Assembly: GCA_037013685.1 (NCBI GenBank)
Contig: CM072906.1
Coordinates: 7,686,001-7,750,000 of the forward strand
Source of the DNA: Acridotheres tristis
Taxonomy: Eukaryota; Chordata; Aves; Passeriformes; Sturnidae
Direction of reading: 5' to 3'
Length of the DNA: 64,000 nucleotides
In this document: positions 1-11,034 of the stretch, piece after piece
How the letters are laid out: each line of letters opens with the position of its first letter
Position numbering within the stretch: the stretch's first letter is position 1
The notes under the pieces: generated by a model
What the model was told of the DNA's origin: nothing
Seen by the model: only the letters and a program-made list of their open reading frames with translations
Databases searched by the model: none
Translations under genes and position numbers: made by a program

Positions 1-222
1 ATAATGCCAAATTTTTAGAGGTATTTGTATTTCCCCTCTCCCATCACACAGTGAGGAAATTAACTGTGTTTATTTCAGACTATGATCTCTGCAGTGCTCC
101 AGTGGTTTGTCTTCAGCTCAGTTGAACTAGAGAGAAATTAGCCTTCCTTTGTTGTGGAGAAGCTGAGGAATGAGAAGTCCATTAGCACTGAAACGTTGGT
201 TGTATTGTTCTTTTGCAATTAG
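1..222 (+). other. TRPV1 intron (partial)
   Basis: Non-coding. The acceptor of the first visible TRPV1 exon is the ttag at 219-222, preceded by a T-rich tract. In the paralogue TRPV3 the matching junction also falls right before the Ile codon of [10 protein letters not shown], which supports this boundary. No other exon is visible here. Confidence 0.8.
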
Positions 223-3200
223 ATTTTCGCTTACATCCTCAGACGGGAGATCAAAGACCCCGAGTGCAGACACTTGTCCAGAAAGTTCACTGAATGGGCC
301 TATGGACCTGTCCACTCCTCTCTTTATGACCTGTCCTGTATAGACACCTGTGAGAAAAATTCAGTGCTTGAGATCCTTGCCTACAGCAGTGAGACACCAG
401 TGAGTACTGCACCTCCTTGGCTGGGGAGAGCTTCATGTTCCACACAGAGCATCTTTTCCCTCATTTCCATGAAACAGCAACCTCCCACCCTGAGCTTAAG
501 GGAACTAGAGGGATCATTTGCTGAAGATTTATGTAATATGGGATTTTTCAAACTCCAGTGTATTCTGGCCCTACCAAAATTCTCCTTTTTCTCCTGCACA
601 GAACCGTCACGAGATGCTGCTGGTGGAGCCCCTTAACAGGCTGCTGCAAGACAAGTGGGATCGGTTTGTCAAGCACTTGTTTTACTTCAACTTCTTTGTC
701 TACACCATGCACATCACCATCCTCACTGCAGCTGCTTACTACAGACCTGTACAGAAGAATGAAAAGGTTCATTACTCCTGTCGTGTGTCAAGGGAACCAC
801 CCATTGTATGATATCCCAAATTTACCTCCCATTTGAATGTGTGGCCTTAGCATCCAAATGTTACCCTTTCCTAAAGGCAGGAGAGAGATTTGACCCTGCT
901 TGCTTCTCAAGTCTTGCTCCCTTACTACAGCACATTGAGAAACTTAACCACTCCCTGTTCCCCCAGAAATGGAGTTGCTTCCAGCTGCTGGCAAGGCCAG
1001 GTCTTTTCAACCTCCAGTTCTGCTGAATAGATGTATTTTCCTGTTTTCTACAGCCTCCCTTCACCTTTGGTTACAGCACTGGGGAATATTTTCGAGTAAC
1101 TGGAGAGATCCTGAGTGTACTGGGGGGCCTCTATTTTTTTCTCAGAGGGGTAAGATATTTGAAAATTTTCCTTTTGCTGTTTGGGTAGGTGTAGGAGAGA
1201 ATCAATCAAGCTTTTCCTATTCATGAGCATTGGCTGCTTAGATAATCCATGTTTTAGTCAAGACATACAGATCATTTTCCTTGACCTGATGTTACTGGAA
1301 GGGTCCTCCCTAGATCTTGCACCAGTGTTTGTTTTGAGCTGTTCTTGTGAGGTGTTTTATAGTACCAGCTCCCTGATACAGGGGTCAGTGCTTAATTAAT
1401 TCTCAGGGATACTCAATATTTCCTTGGTGCAAACCTGGTCTTTGTTCCCTTTTCTTTTCAGATCCAGTATTTTGTGCAGAGGCGCCCATCCCTCAGGACA
1501 CTGATAGTTGATGGCTACAGTGAGGTTCTTTTGTAAGCTCCAAATATCTTTGATTGTATCTCATCCTGGAACAGATGAGTGTGTGGGATCTGTAGTTGAG
1601 GCTGAGGCCACTTGTAATAGGAGCTTTGCTATAATTCCCTGGGTCTTTACAGCAGAGTTGCCAGTGGCTGTCATTGAACAAATGGCTCTGGATCAGTGAC
1701 CTCCTGTGGAGGCAAAGCAAATTCAGTGTCTGAATGTTCACTGTGTCATGCAGCAGAGTTAGGAATAGATCTCCAAGTGGGATTTATGTATTATTTATGC
1801 AGAAATCCACCCATTGCTAAGGGAGCTTTTGCCTCTCCAAGGCCCTTTCTCTTCCCAACTGGACAATCCCTTGTGCTGCTCTGTTCCCAACACTGTGGCC
1901 AGCTCAGCCCTCTGCATTCACACCACTCTTGTCTTCCAGCTTTGTCCATTCCCTGCTCCTGCTGAGCTCTGTGGTGCTCTACTTCTGTGGCCAGGAGCTC
2001 TATGTGGCATCCATGGTGTTCTCCTTGGCCCTGGGCTGGGCCAACATGCTCTACTACACCCGGGGCTTCCAGCAGATGGGAATTTACTCCGTCATGATCG
2101 CCAAGGTCAGTGCAGGGAGCAGCTGAGGAGGCAGCAGAGCCTCAGAGCAGGAACTTCTGCCAGCAGCCCCATTTCCAGGGCACACCTGGCCATGGCTGCC
2201 TTTCATATTGACTCTGCTAGCCTCTGTTATTATTTTATGAGTGAAGTGATAAAACTTAAGTGATGTTGAAAAACCCCCTGCTCTTCAACTGTATGTTTAA
2301 TAGCAGTCTTGATAGGATGATGATGATGATTATTATTATCTGCCATGCTTCAAAATAACTATAATTGGGTAAGCATGGATGCAAGGAGACAGAGCAGTGT
2401 AGGCTGCTCTGGTGTGAGATGGCCCAGCTTTCTACCAGCTGGAAATTTCTCCAGGTATAGATAAAATGTTTCCAAACAGAGCAATTAGCTAAGAGGCAAT
2501 AGCTGGCTAATAAACCTCTCTATGATGTAGCCAGCCAGCCCAAGAGGGGAAGAAAAATGCAACTGTCTTTATGTGGTTTGTACTCACAAAGAGGAAACTG
2601 TTCCCATGTATGTGTTGCATTTGTGTGTAAATTGTTGCTTGAATAAGAGAAAAATGTTTTCTGTATTAAAGTTTATTATCTCAGCTGGATAAACAACACT
2701 TTAATGCATGAACAGCCAGCTCAGAGCAAATGCATTCTTGAGCCAAAGCAGTATTTTCTGCCAGTTTTTGTTGTAGTTTACATTCAACTTTCAACATTTT
2801 TTTCATCTGTTTCCATGTTACAGATGATCCTTAGAGATTTATGTCGCTTCATGTTTGTCTATCTCGTGTTCCTCTTGGGATTTTCTACAGGTAATATTCT
2901 ACTTGGAGTTACTTTTTTTTACTTAAAGAATCTCAGAAAAGTTTGTTTTTCGAGTTGCTTAGACTTTTCATTCCCAGCTAAAAGCTAACAAATTAACCTA
3001 ATTAAAAAAACCCCAAATCTCTTCAGAATAACAATTATTTGTAGTCATTTCATACAGCTTTTCATCCCTGGGTTGCAAAGCTGAATAGAAAGCCAGTCAT
3101 CCTTTTCTATGTGGAGAAAACTGAGCCAGCAGCTGCTCAGAGGGTGTCAGATCTGGGGAATATTTTATAGGGCAATTTCCCTGGGGTCAATGTGCCACTG

Positions 3201-5273
3201 AGGGAACGTGTGTTAACTTTCTGCTCGTTTTCATTGCTTGCAACGAATCTCAAACTGTGTTTCCATTATGTGAATGTAATTCTCTTTTTTGTCACAGCTG
3301 TGGTGACTTTGATTGAAGATGACAACGAGGGGCAGGAAACAAATATCTCTGACTATGCCAGGTGCTGCCACATGAAACGAGGCCGCACCTCCTACAACAG
3401 CCTCTACTACACCTGCCTGGAGCTCTTCAAGTTCACCATTGGCATGGGGGACCTGGAGTTCACAGAGAACTACAGGTTCAAATCTGTGTTTGTCATCCTG
3501 CTGGTGCTCTATGTCATCCTCACCTACATCCTCCTGCTCAACATGCTCATTGCACTGATGGGGGAGACTGTCAACAAAATTGCACAGGAGAGCAAGAGCA
3601 TCTGGAAACTCCAGGTGTGTTGGTTCTGTGAGGCTGCTGTCTAAAATCTTAGAATCTTAGGAGCTGATGTGTCTGAATAACAGGTCACTGCTTCTTTCTG
3701 ATTCACCTGAACAGTTCCTAAAAAGAAGTATTAGTTTCTTTCCCATGTATATTTGATGTTTTGCCTAAGCAGACGTTCCCAGTGTTCCACAGATGTTCAG
3801 AATGTAAGGAAAGAAGTATTTTTGTAATTGGACAAAATTATTTGGGCTTTGTATGATGGAAAATCCTGATCAGACTATGAAGAGAGATTATGCAAGGGGA
3901 AAACCAGTCTTTACCAGAATCAGTTTTTGTTTGAGGTAAGAAAGGGAACTTCTTTTATTCACAGGGAAGTAATTCAGCATTTTCAGTGACATATTAACAA
4001 AGGGTGGTGTTGCAGAGTTACAGTGTTTACTCTAAGATGTTGACAATGATAAAAACTCAGGGTTTTTAAAACAAAGACAGAATTCAGGATTTGTTTGACT
4101 TTGACCAGCAGCCCCTCTGTGCTCTGCTTTTTCTTACCTGGCAGAGAGCCATCACAATCCTGGACATTGAGAACAGCTACTTGAACTGTCTGAGGCACTC
4201 GTTCCGCTCTGGGAAGCAAGTCCTGGTGGGGATCACACCTGATGGCCAAGATGATTACAGGTGGTGCTTCAGGTAACCTGTTTGTTTGTGCATCAAGCCA
4301 ACAATCTTCTGCAGACAAACAACTTCGAGTATCTGGTGGTGGGAAGCAGAACTTTCCTCCTGCAGCACTCTGAAGAGTAGAGCAGTAATAGTGTCTGCAA
4401 TGGTCAGTTTAATCTGGTTTTTGGGTCAGATCTGAGGCTTGGGAGGTGACAGTTTGTGCTACAAACTGATCCTGGAGCTGTCTGGTCATCCTTAGAATAG
4501 ATCTTGGGTTTGTTGTTGTCTCTCCAGGGTTGATGAAGTGAACTGGTCCACATGGAACACTAACCTGGGCATAATCAATGAAGACCCTGGGTACTCTGGG
4601 GAGCTCAGACGAAATCCCAGTTTCTCCATTAAGCCTGGCAGAGGTGAGGCTTTCAGGGACTCAAATGCTGGTGTGGGCTGCACTGTGGTGATGGCAGCAG
4701 CATGTTGTAACTGATAGAGGGCACTCGGTGCCGTGCACCTACTCACTCACTGATAATGCAGTGACTGAGTTGATGGCATTTTCAGCCAGCACAAAATGCA
4801 AAGGATGAAATTGGTTCACTGTTCAGTTTGACTCTCTGGAGTCAAAACCTAGGAGCTGCTTTGGAGACCCCAAGCCCCAGAGTTTTGGAGTTCAGCATCC
4901 AGCACCACAGCATTTAACTGTGCAGTCAGTACTTGCCAGCTGAAATATGGAAAACTTGTGGAACAGGATGGGGAAGAAAACCACAAAGTCCTTTCTTCCT
5001 GCTTCTTTCTTCTTCTTTCATCAGCTCCCTGTTCAAACCACGTGTATATTTTCATCTGTTTCTGTGAAGGGGAAAAAATATTAACCATTCCTTTCCTTGT
5101 TAGTGTCAGGGAAGCACTGGAAAACATTGGTTCCACTTCTGAAAGATGGAGAGAAGAGGAGAGAAGAGCCTCACAAGGTACCAGAAGAAGCCAAATTAAA
5201 ACCTGTTTTGGAGCCTTATTTTGAGCCAGAAGATTGTGAGGTGTTGAAAGAATCAATTCCAAAGTCAGTATAA
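223..5273 (+). CDS. TRPV1: TRPV1 3' part (vanilloid receptor cation channel), ten coding exons
   Basis: Plasma-membrane, heat-, acid- and ligand-gated Ca2+/Na+ channel of nociceptors. Exons: 223-399, 602-766, 1054-1149, 1462-1532, 1940-2105, 2824-2890, 3298-3614, 4145-4272, 4528-4643, 5104-5273; they join in frame to 490 residues and end in TAA at 5271-5273. The first exon is the end of the ankyrin and linker region ([19 protein letters not shown]). Then come S1 with the NRHEM start, S2-S4 including the RRPS phosphosite segment, the S4-S5 linker, a pore turret with an NIS glycosylation sequon, the pore filter GMGD (3441-3452), S6 ([11 protein letters not shown]), the TRP box ([12 protein letters not shown], split over two exons), and a tail ending KESIPKSV. 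Chicken TRPV1 is about 843 residues, so about 350 N-terminal residues lie upstream of the window. The identity rests on near-complete match to TRPV1 C-terminal motifs ([21 protein letters not shown]). No frameshift or internal stop was seen. Confidence 0.97.
1940..2105 (+). CDS. TRPV1: TRPV1 exon for S3-S4 and S4-S5 linker (vanilloid pocket)
   Basis: This 166-base exon (phase 1 start after F) encodes S3 end, S4 and the S4-S5 linker, which line the capsaicin pocket in the known mammalian channel. Codon 2040-2042 gives Ala in LGWANMLYY, where rat has Thr550. Codon 2100-2102 gives Ala in MIAK, where rat has Glu570. Both are the residues reported for chicken TRPV1, which is poorly activated by capsaicin. 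The preceding exon (1462-1532) keeps the Tyr-Ser pair corresponding to rat Tyr511/Ser512. Donor is AAG|gtcagt. Confidence 0.95.
2316..2339 (+). repeat. GAT/TAT trinucleotide microsatellite in TRPV1 intron
   Basis: About four to five GAT units run directly into TAT/TTA units inside the intron between the S4 and S5 exons of TRPV1. It is a simple repeat and no function is implied. Confidence 0.7.
3298..3614 (+). CDS. TRPV1: TRPV1 pore exon (turret, pore helix, filter, S6)
   Basis: This 317-base exon follows the phase-1 junction after GFSTA. It encodes the outer pore [11 protein letters not shown], a turret with the N-glycosylation sequon NIS and a basic KRGR stretch, the pore helix FKFTIGMGD with the selectivity filter GMGD, then S6 and the beginning of the TRP domain (SKSIWKLQ). 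The Glu of LIED and the Glu of FTENY, linked to proton responses in mammalian TRPV1, are both present. Donor is CAG|gtgtgt. Confidence 0.95.
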
Positions 5274-5410
5274 TTCTGGTTGTCTGTGCTGATCCTCACA
5301 AGGAAGACAATAGAGCACTTCAGGTACAGGAACAGGGACTTTTGGAAAAAGGTCAGAGGACTTAGGAAATTAACTTGTGCAAGGATTTATTTATTACACT
5401 AAGTGTGCTA

Positions 5411-5416
5411 AATAAA
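5411..5416 (+). terminator. TRPV1: TRPV1 polyadenylation signal
   Basis: AATAAA lies about 140 bases after the TRPV1 stop at 5271-5273 and is followed by a TG/T-rich stretch (ttgttgtttaagc). An AU-rich attta run just before it (about 5387-5396) may affect mRNA stability. This would make a short 3' UTR. Confidence 0.7.
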
Positions 5417-8000
5417 CTATTTGTTGTTTAAGCTCATGTCTTCATGGTTATTTTTAGTACAACCTTCTGTCTGCTTTTAAAGTCTCTTTTATTAAAAAAT
5501 TATTTTTGTGAGCATCCTCAGGCCTTGATTTTGTGGCTCTGCTGCCTCTAAAACCAACCAACCAAATTATTATGACACTGGAAAAGCACTCATAAAAGAG
5601 CAGTAAAAGTCACCAAGGGCCCAGACAGATGTTCCTGTGGGGAAAGTTTCTTGGAAAGCAGATAAATAAATGGGGACATGGAAAGAATACAAAATCGTTT
5701 TCTCATAACACAAGAACAAATACACTCTGTGAAATTTTAAAGGTTGAATAGTCAAAATCAATGAAATAAATGTTTCTTTTACACTGTCTGAGTAAACTCC
5801 AGAAATTCACAGTTATTTTACTGAAGCTAAAAGCTTAACAGGATCCCAAATTTGACATTTATTTAGATAACAGATGAACTTTGCACAAAGTAAGAGATAG
5901 TGGTTATAGAGAATATATGTTTCAAAGGTCAGATGTATAACAATGTACAACAATAATAATCTTGAAATTAGAGAGTTTTTGTTCCTGATTTGGACAGCAA
6001 CAGGGAAAAAGTCTGGTGCTGAAAATCCATCTGGCTGGATTTACAGAGAGAATGAGGAAAATATCAGAGGGGAAATAGGCAGATGTTCTGAAAATACAGG
6101 TGGAAGCCTTGGAAAGAGAGGAAAGAATAAGATGAACTTGGGCATCTTCTTGAAAAGTGAGTAGGAATAGAAGAATTAAGGACAAGAAAATTTACTTTAT
6201 TGACAGCTGCCCCATATTTCAGTGCTGGGCCACAGTGCAGCTGTGCTGGGCAAGAAAAAGTAAATGGTTTGACCTTCTTTCCTTATATCCCTAAAGCACT
6301 TGGAGTTAACAGCTTTAACCCCCCTCAGAGTGCACACACAACTCTCTGAGTCAACAAGGTGAGTGACCAGGGCCTTCAGCTCCTCCTGGGGTTCCACCTG
6401 AAGTACAGATCATTTCCTTCAATAAATCCTGTAATTTTGCTGCATTTACTAAAATGCTGGGACATGCTGCTTTTAAAAAGAAGCAGTCAATGTGTTTGTG
6501 TACAGGCTGCCCTGTGAGGTGGAATTTTGGGTTGTGTGACATCACTTCTTTTACTGGAGTCAGGAATTTCTCACCGTGGTCCTTTCTCATGGGGTACTAA
6601 GGAATATATTTCAAGGGAATCTTCAAACATCCAGCTGCTTTATTTGAAATAGTAGCACCATCTAGAGGACTAATAATTCTTGTTCCTTTGGTTAACATCA
6701 GTCAGGACAAATGCAATTTTATTTTCACAGAGTTTGTAGGGTATAACTAGAGAAAACTGACAAAGGATTTGAAAGAATTGCTTTAAAAAAGCCAGAATTT
6801 CAACTGGAAATAATCGGAATTTAATGTCTCTGGTGAACAAGGAAGCCACAGAAGATGTTTAAAGCAGATGTGTTCAGTTTCAGATCTCTAAACCCTTGGT
6901 AGCATTCTCTAGGTGCCTCTCAAGGCTCATTATGCTCCATTCTGAACATGGCAAGAGACAATCCACATGTAAAACAAGCACAGCTGAGTAGGCCAGACAA
7001 GCTGAGACAGTGAAATAATTTATTATTTAAACTACTAAGAATAAACATGGAAAGGAGCTGACCAGAAAAACACAGTTGCTTGTCTCCATGCTTTGTGTGC
7101 CACAGCAAATTTATGCTTGGAAGGACACCAGGATTATGATATAGCTGGAAAACATTCATGAGTTTTCTGTTTTCCCTGGGAGGAATCCATTTTTCATAAT
7201 TACCAGCCTGGGTAGAGACCTAATCCATTGCTTAAAGTCCACCCTGATTTACATCAAGAGCCTGGCCAGAAGGGTTGATCACTGCCCTGGGTAACCTGAA
7301 CCCATCCTACACCTCTGCCTTCCTGTCCCTTCCTGCTCCAAAAAGATCACAAAGACTGCAAGGAACTTCTTAAAACCAGAAATGCTGAAATTCAGGCCGA
7401 AAACATACATCAGAATGATGCTGTGGTTAAGAATATAAATGCCCTATATTTATGGGATAGGGTGGTGCTTGTGGGGTTTTTTGGTTGCATTTCTAAAATC
7501 CCTTAATCTTCTCTGGGAAGCAAACAAAATTATCCCATTCTTTTAGAGGGAGTTAATACCAAGCTCTCAGAATTTCCAGCTAAATCATCACTTCAGTTCC
7601 TGCAGTGGGCACAGATTTATTTCCCACAGATGGGGAGGTTCAGCTTGGCAGTGAGTCCAATTCAGGAAGTGTTTGTCCTTTAGGAACAGCTCTGCCAGGA
7701 CCAGCACCTTTCAGTTCCTGCTGCTGACACCACTGAGGAGGAGCATGGCCTTGCAATAGATGATCTTTATTTGGGTTGTTTTGTGGAGGTTCTGCTCACC
7801 TTGACATATTTTGCAGGTCTTGAAAAAGTCTTTTAGTTTGAAGTTTTTTGTTATTATTTCACACTGAACAAGGTTAGAAGCAGCACATGGCTCCTGTGCT
7901 GTTTTTTGAGGCTTGTAGGTGGTAAAAATCTGTCTTCTCACAGTTATTAATTAAATTAATTTGTGTCTACACTTAATAGGAGATGATCAGGTTGGACAAC

Positions 8001-8025
8001 TGTATATAAATATATATATATATAA
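8001..8025. repeat. TA dinucleotide microsatellite
   Basis: A TA-rich simple repeat (tatataaatatatatatatataa) in the TRPV1-TRPV3 intergenic region. Confidence 0.75.
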
Positions 8026-10992
8026 CCCCCAGCTCCCAATAACCACAGTGGAAGTGGAGCAAGAGAAATGGAGGGTGTTGATGTGTTCACCTCCCATCAG
8101 AGGGTGACAGCTGTAATTAGCAATGACTGCAAAGGTGTGTGGGATGGAGATAGCAGGAAGGGGTGAGCTGGGCTGAGCTCCCCAGGGAGGTGAGAAGGGA
8201 TCCATGAACATGTGGAAAAACAAAAACACAATCTCAGTACTGACAGCATTTCCACACCTGAGATGCAATTGGTCGAGTCAGCCATGAAAACTGAGCTGCT
8301 GTGCCTTTCAAACTCCAGTAATTCCTGAATTATTGAGAAAAACACACGCCCTGCCTGAAAACCTTGGAGCCACCCATGCTGTTGTTCATGTGCCCTCTGC
8401 CACAGCTGCACTGGACTCTGGATTGGCCTTTGCCTAATGAAACACGAATGTTAATCCCTTCTGAGGCAGCTTTTAGTGGGCCCACAGGAGGACCCCCACA
8501 CCATGTGTGGGGCTGCTGCTGTTCCCCTGGCCCCAGGACAGCCCCTGTCCCTCTGATGCCACTGTCCTGCTTTGCTGCCTCTGCTCAAATTAATGGCACA
8601 CAATCAGATTTATTTGCCAAACACCAGCTCATTTTATCACTCCTCTGTGGCCTGGATACCAGACTCACTCAAGGATCTTTGCTGGAGGCCTCAAAACTCA
8701 AATACTCAAAAAACTCCACAAGGTGTGTGCTCAGCAGGTGCTGCTGTGCTACAAAACACAGGGGATCCTGCCAACCCCACATCTTTAAGGGGTAAAGCCA
8801 CTGCACTCAGCTTCTGAGGCTTGAAGTTTTCAGAATCCCATCAACAGGAATTTTACAGTGTTTTTGTTCAAAGTGTCGTGGTAAATCTTCCAAACTCAAA
8901 AAAATTCCATTAAAAATCCTAGGCAGGCTGGGGATCGGGTGGTGTCTTGGGTATTTGAGACCAGCTTGCAGGACTTAGAGAGAACCTCTTGTGCTCCATT
9001 GGGCACAGGCAGGGATTTACCAGGCCTGGGGAGGAAGAGGATTTAATTGATTCTTCCAGATGCAGCACAGACACCCTGGGTCTTCTTGATGTGGTTCTAA
9101 GCTCTGAAGTGCTTCCCATCACCCACACCATGCAGGCTGGGATTACTTTTCACTCTGGAGAAAACATGGACCCAGTTTCTCCTACAGCAGAGGTTAATCT
9201 TCAAAATACATGGTGGGGAGCACTTATTTCTCTGGGAAGGAGGAGAAATCAACCAGCTGAGCTCATTGGACTTCTCTCCTCCTGCTGTGTCAGTGATGCT
9301 GTGGCTCCATCTCCATTATTAACATTCTCTGTTTCCGTGTGCAGGGCATGAGTGGGCATGAGGAGACGCCAGCATTCACAGGATCATCGAGGTTTTTCAG
9401 GCTCCATCATCACCCAGAGCTGTGTTCCTCAGTCATTGCTATAATCAGCCTCTAAAATCAACATTTTAGTCACCTGGATGTTGGTATGAAAGGTGGAATT
9501 GCCATGTCAGGCAGCAGGAGCAGCTCCCAATTACAGCAACTGGAGGAAGTGTCCAACTCACTGGGCCAGAAAGAGCAGTTTCCAGCCATGCCACCAAGTC
9601 CAAGTCACTTCTTCCCAAGCTGACAGAAGAGGTTTAACCCAGGCAGTTCCTCTTTTTCCAGAGCAGAATGCAGATAATGACCCACCCGGGGAAAAGGGAG
9701 CCTCAGTTCCTGTTAGTCAGAGGGGGAAAGGCTGGAGCGTTTCATGGGCAGAGAGGAACACAACATCCCTCATCACCAGGTACAGGAGTTTAGGAAATAG
9801 GTAAAGTTTTCTCTAGAGGATGACTTGCAAGATAGAAACAGCTGGTTTTGAAATATGCACTGAATACTGAAAACTGAGAGAGGAGATAATTTGCATATTA
9901 AAATAGGTTTTATTTGGAATAATAAGTTGAAACTGAGGCAGAGAAAATATATCCTGAAAAGATGTTGGGGAATATATATGATACATATCTACCCAAAGAA
10001 TTCCCTTTGGAATCACTGGAAGTTTCAAACCCCAGCCCATGGATGCAGATTTATCCAGTGCCCTCCTGACTGCAGCAACGAGGGAGCTGCAGGTTGGAGA
10101 GCTCTTGTTTTGGGGACCCGAAGCATTTGAGGGTTTATTTGAACTGATAGATGTTCACCTTCAATTCTGCTCCATTTATTTGCCAGAAAGATCTTTACTA
10201 AAAGTGGAAGGGCACTGCAGGTTTGTTGCAGCTCCTGAGCATTTCATATGCTGCTGCAGCTGATACAAAGTTTAGCTGTCAGTTTAAGGCCTGATAGTGG
10301 GTGAATTTCTGTTCCCTTCATGTTTTTTACAGGTCTAAACAGATCTTTGGAATGGAAATGAACCATTCTCTGTATTTAGATGGATGAGACAGATAAAAAT
10401 ATTTCCATTCTAAAAAAGGGAGGTTTGATGTTTTTAAAAATCAAATAACAGAACCATTAGTACAACCTGAGTTTCTTATAACATGAAAGTTCCTCCCCAG
10501 TTTTGGTGCTCACCCTCCAAAAACTACTTGAGTCAAGCAGTGGCAGCACAAACTTGAGCCAAAAAAAATGCAGCATTTAGGTGGGGCCACGCTTTCCTCA
10601 TGTGTATTCCTTGAGGCATTTTCATGTTGCCTCATTCCCCAGCACTGCTCAGCGTTACCAGAAACTCTGCACCACAACTGAAGATTCCCAAACTGAGCCT
10701 GAAACAGCTGCAGAACAACCCTGACCTAGTTGGGAGTGTGAGACTCAGCAGCCAAGAGAGGTCTGTGCTTTGGGAGCCCTCTCTGAGCTGGGATGTGTCA
10801 CACAGCAGGCTGGGCTCCCTCAGCCAAGAGCCAATTGTAGGAAAACTTCCTCTCTCCTGCTCCTAAAACTGGTTTTATTTTTTCCTCCAAAGGTTTTATG
10901 GCCTTGTGAGCCTCCCCCCTGCTTGTGCCCAGCCTGTGACAAACAGCACCAGCAGCAGGACATGCTCACAGGACAGAGGAGCAGCCACCACC

Positions 10993-11034
10993 CTGCACAT
11001 CTGGACCTGCACATCTGGACCTGCACATCTGTAC
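10993..11034 (+). repeat. 14-bp tandem repeat, three copies
   Basis: Three head-to-tail copies of ctgcacatctggac; the third reads ctgcacatctgtac. It lies in intergenic sequence and has no coding context. Confidence 0.8.

Noticed and set aside
274..636. 120-codon frame covering the first TRPV1 exon
   Set aside because: Only the part up to 399 is TRPV1 coding. The rest reads through the donor into the intron and past the next acceptor in the wrong frame.
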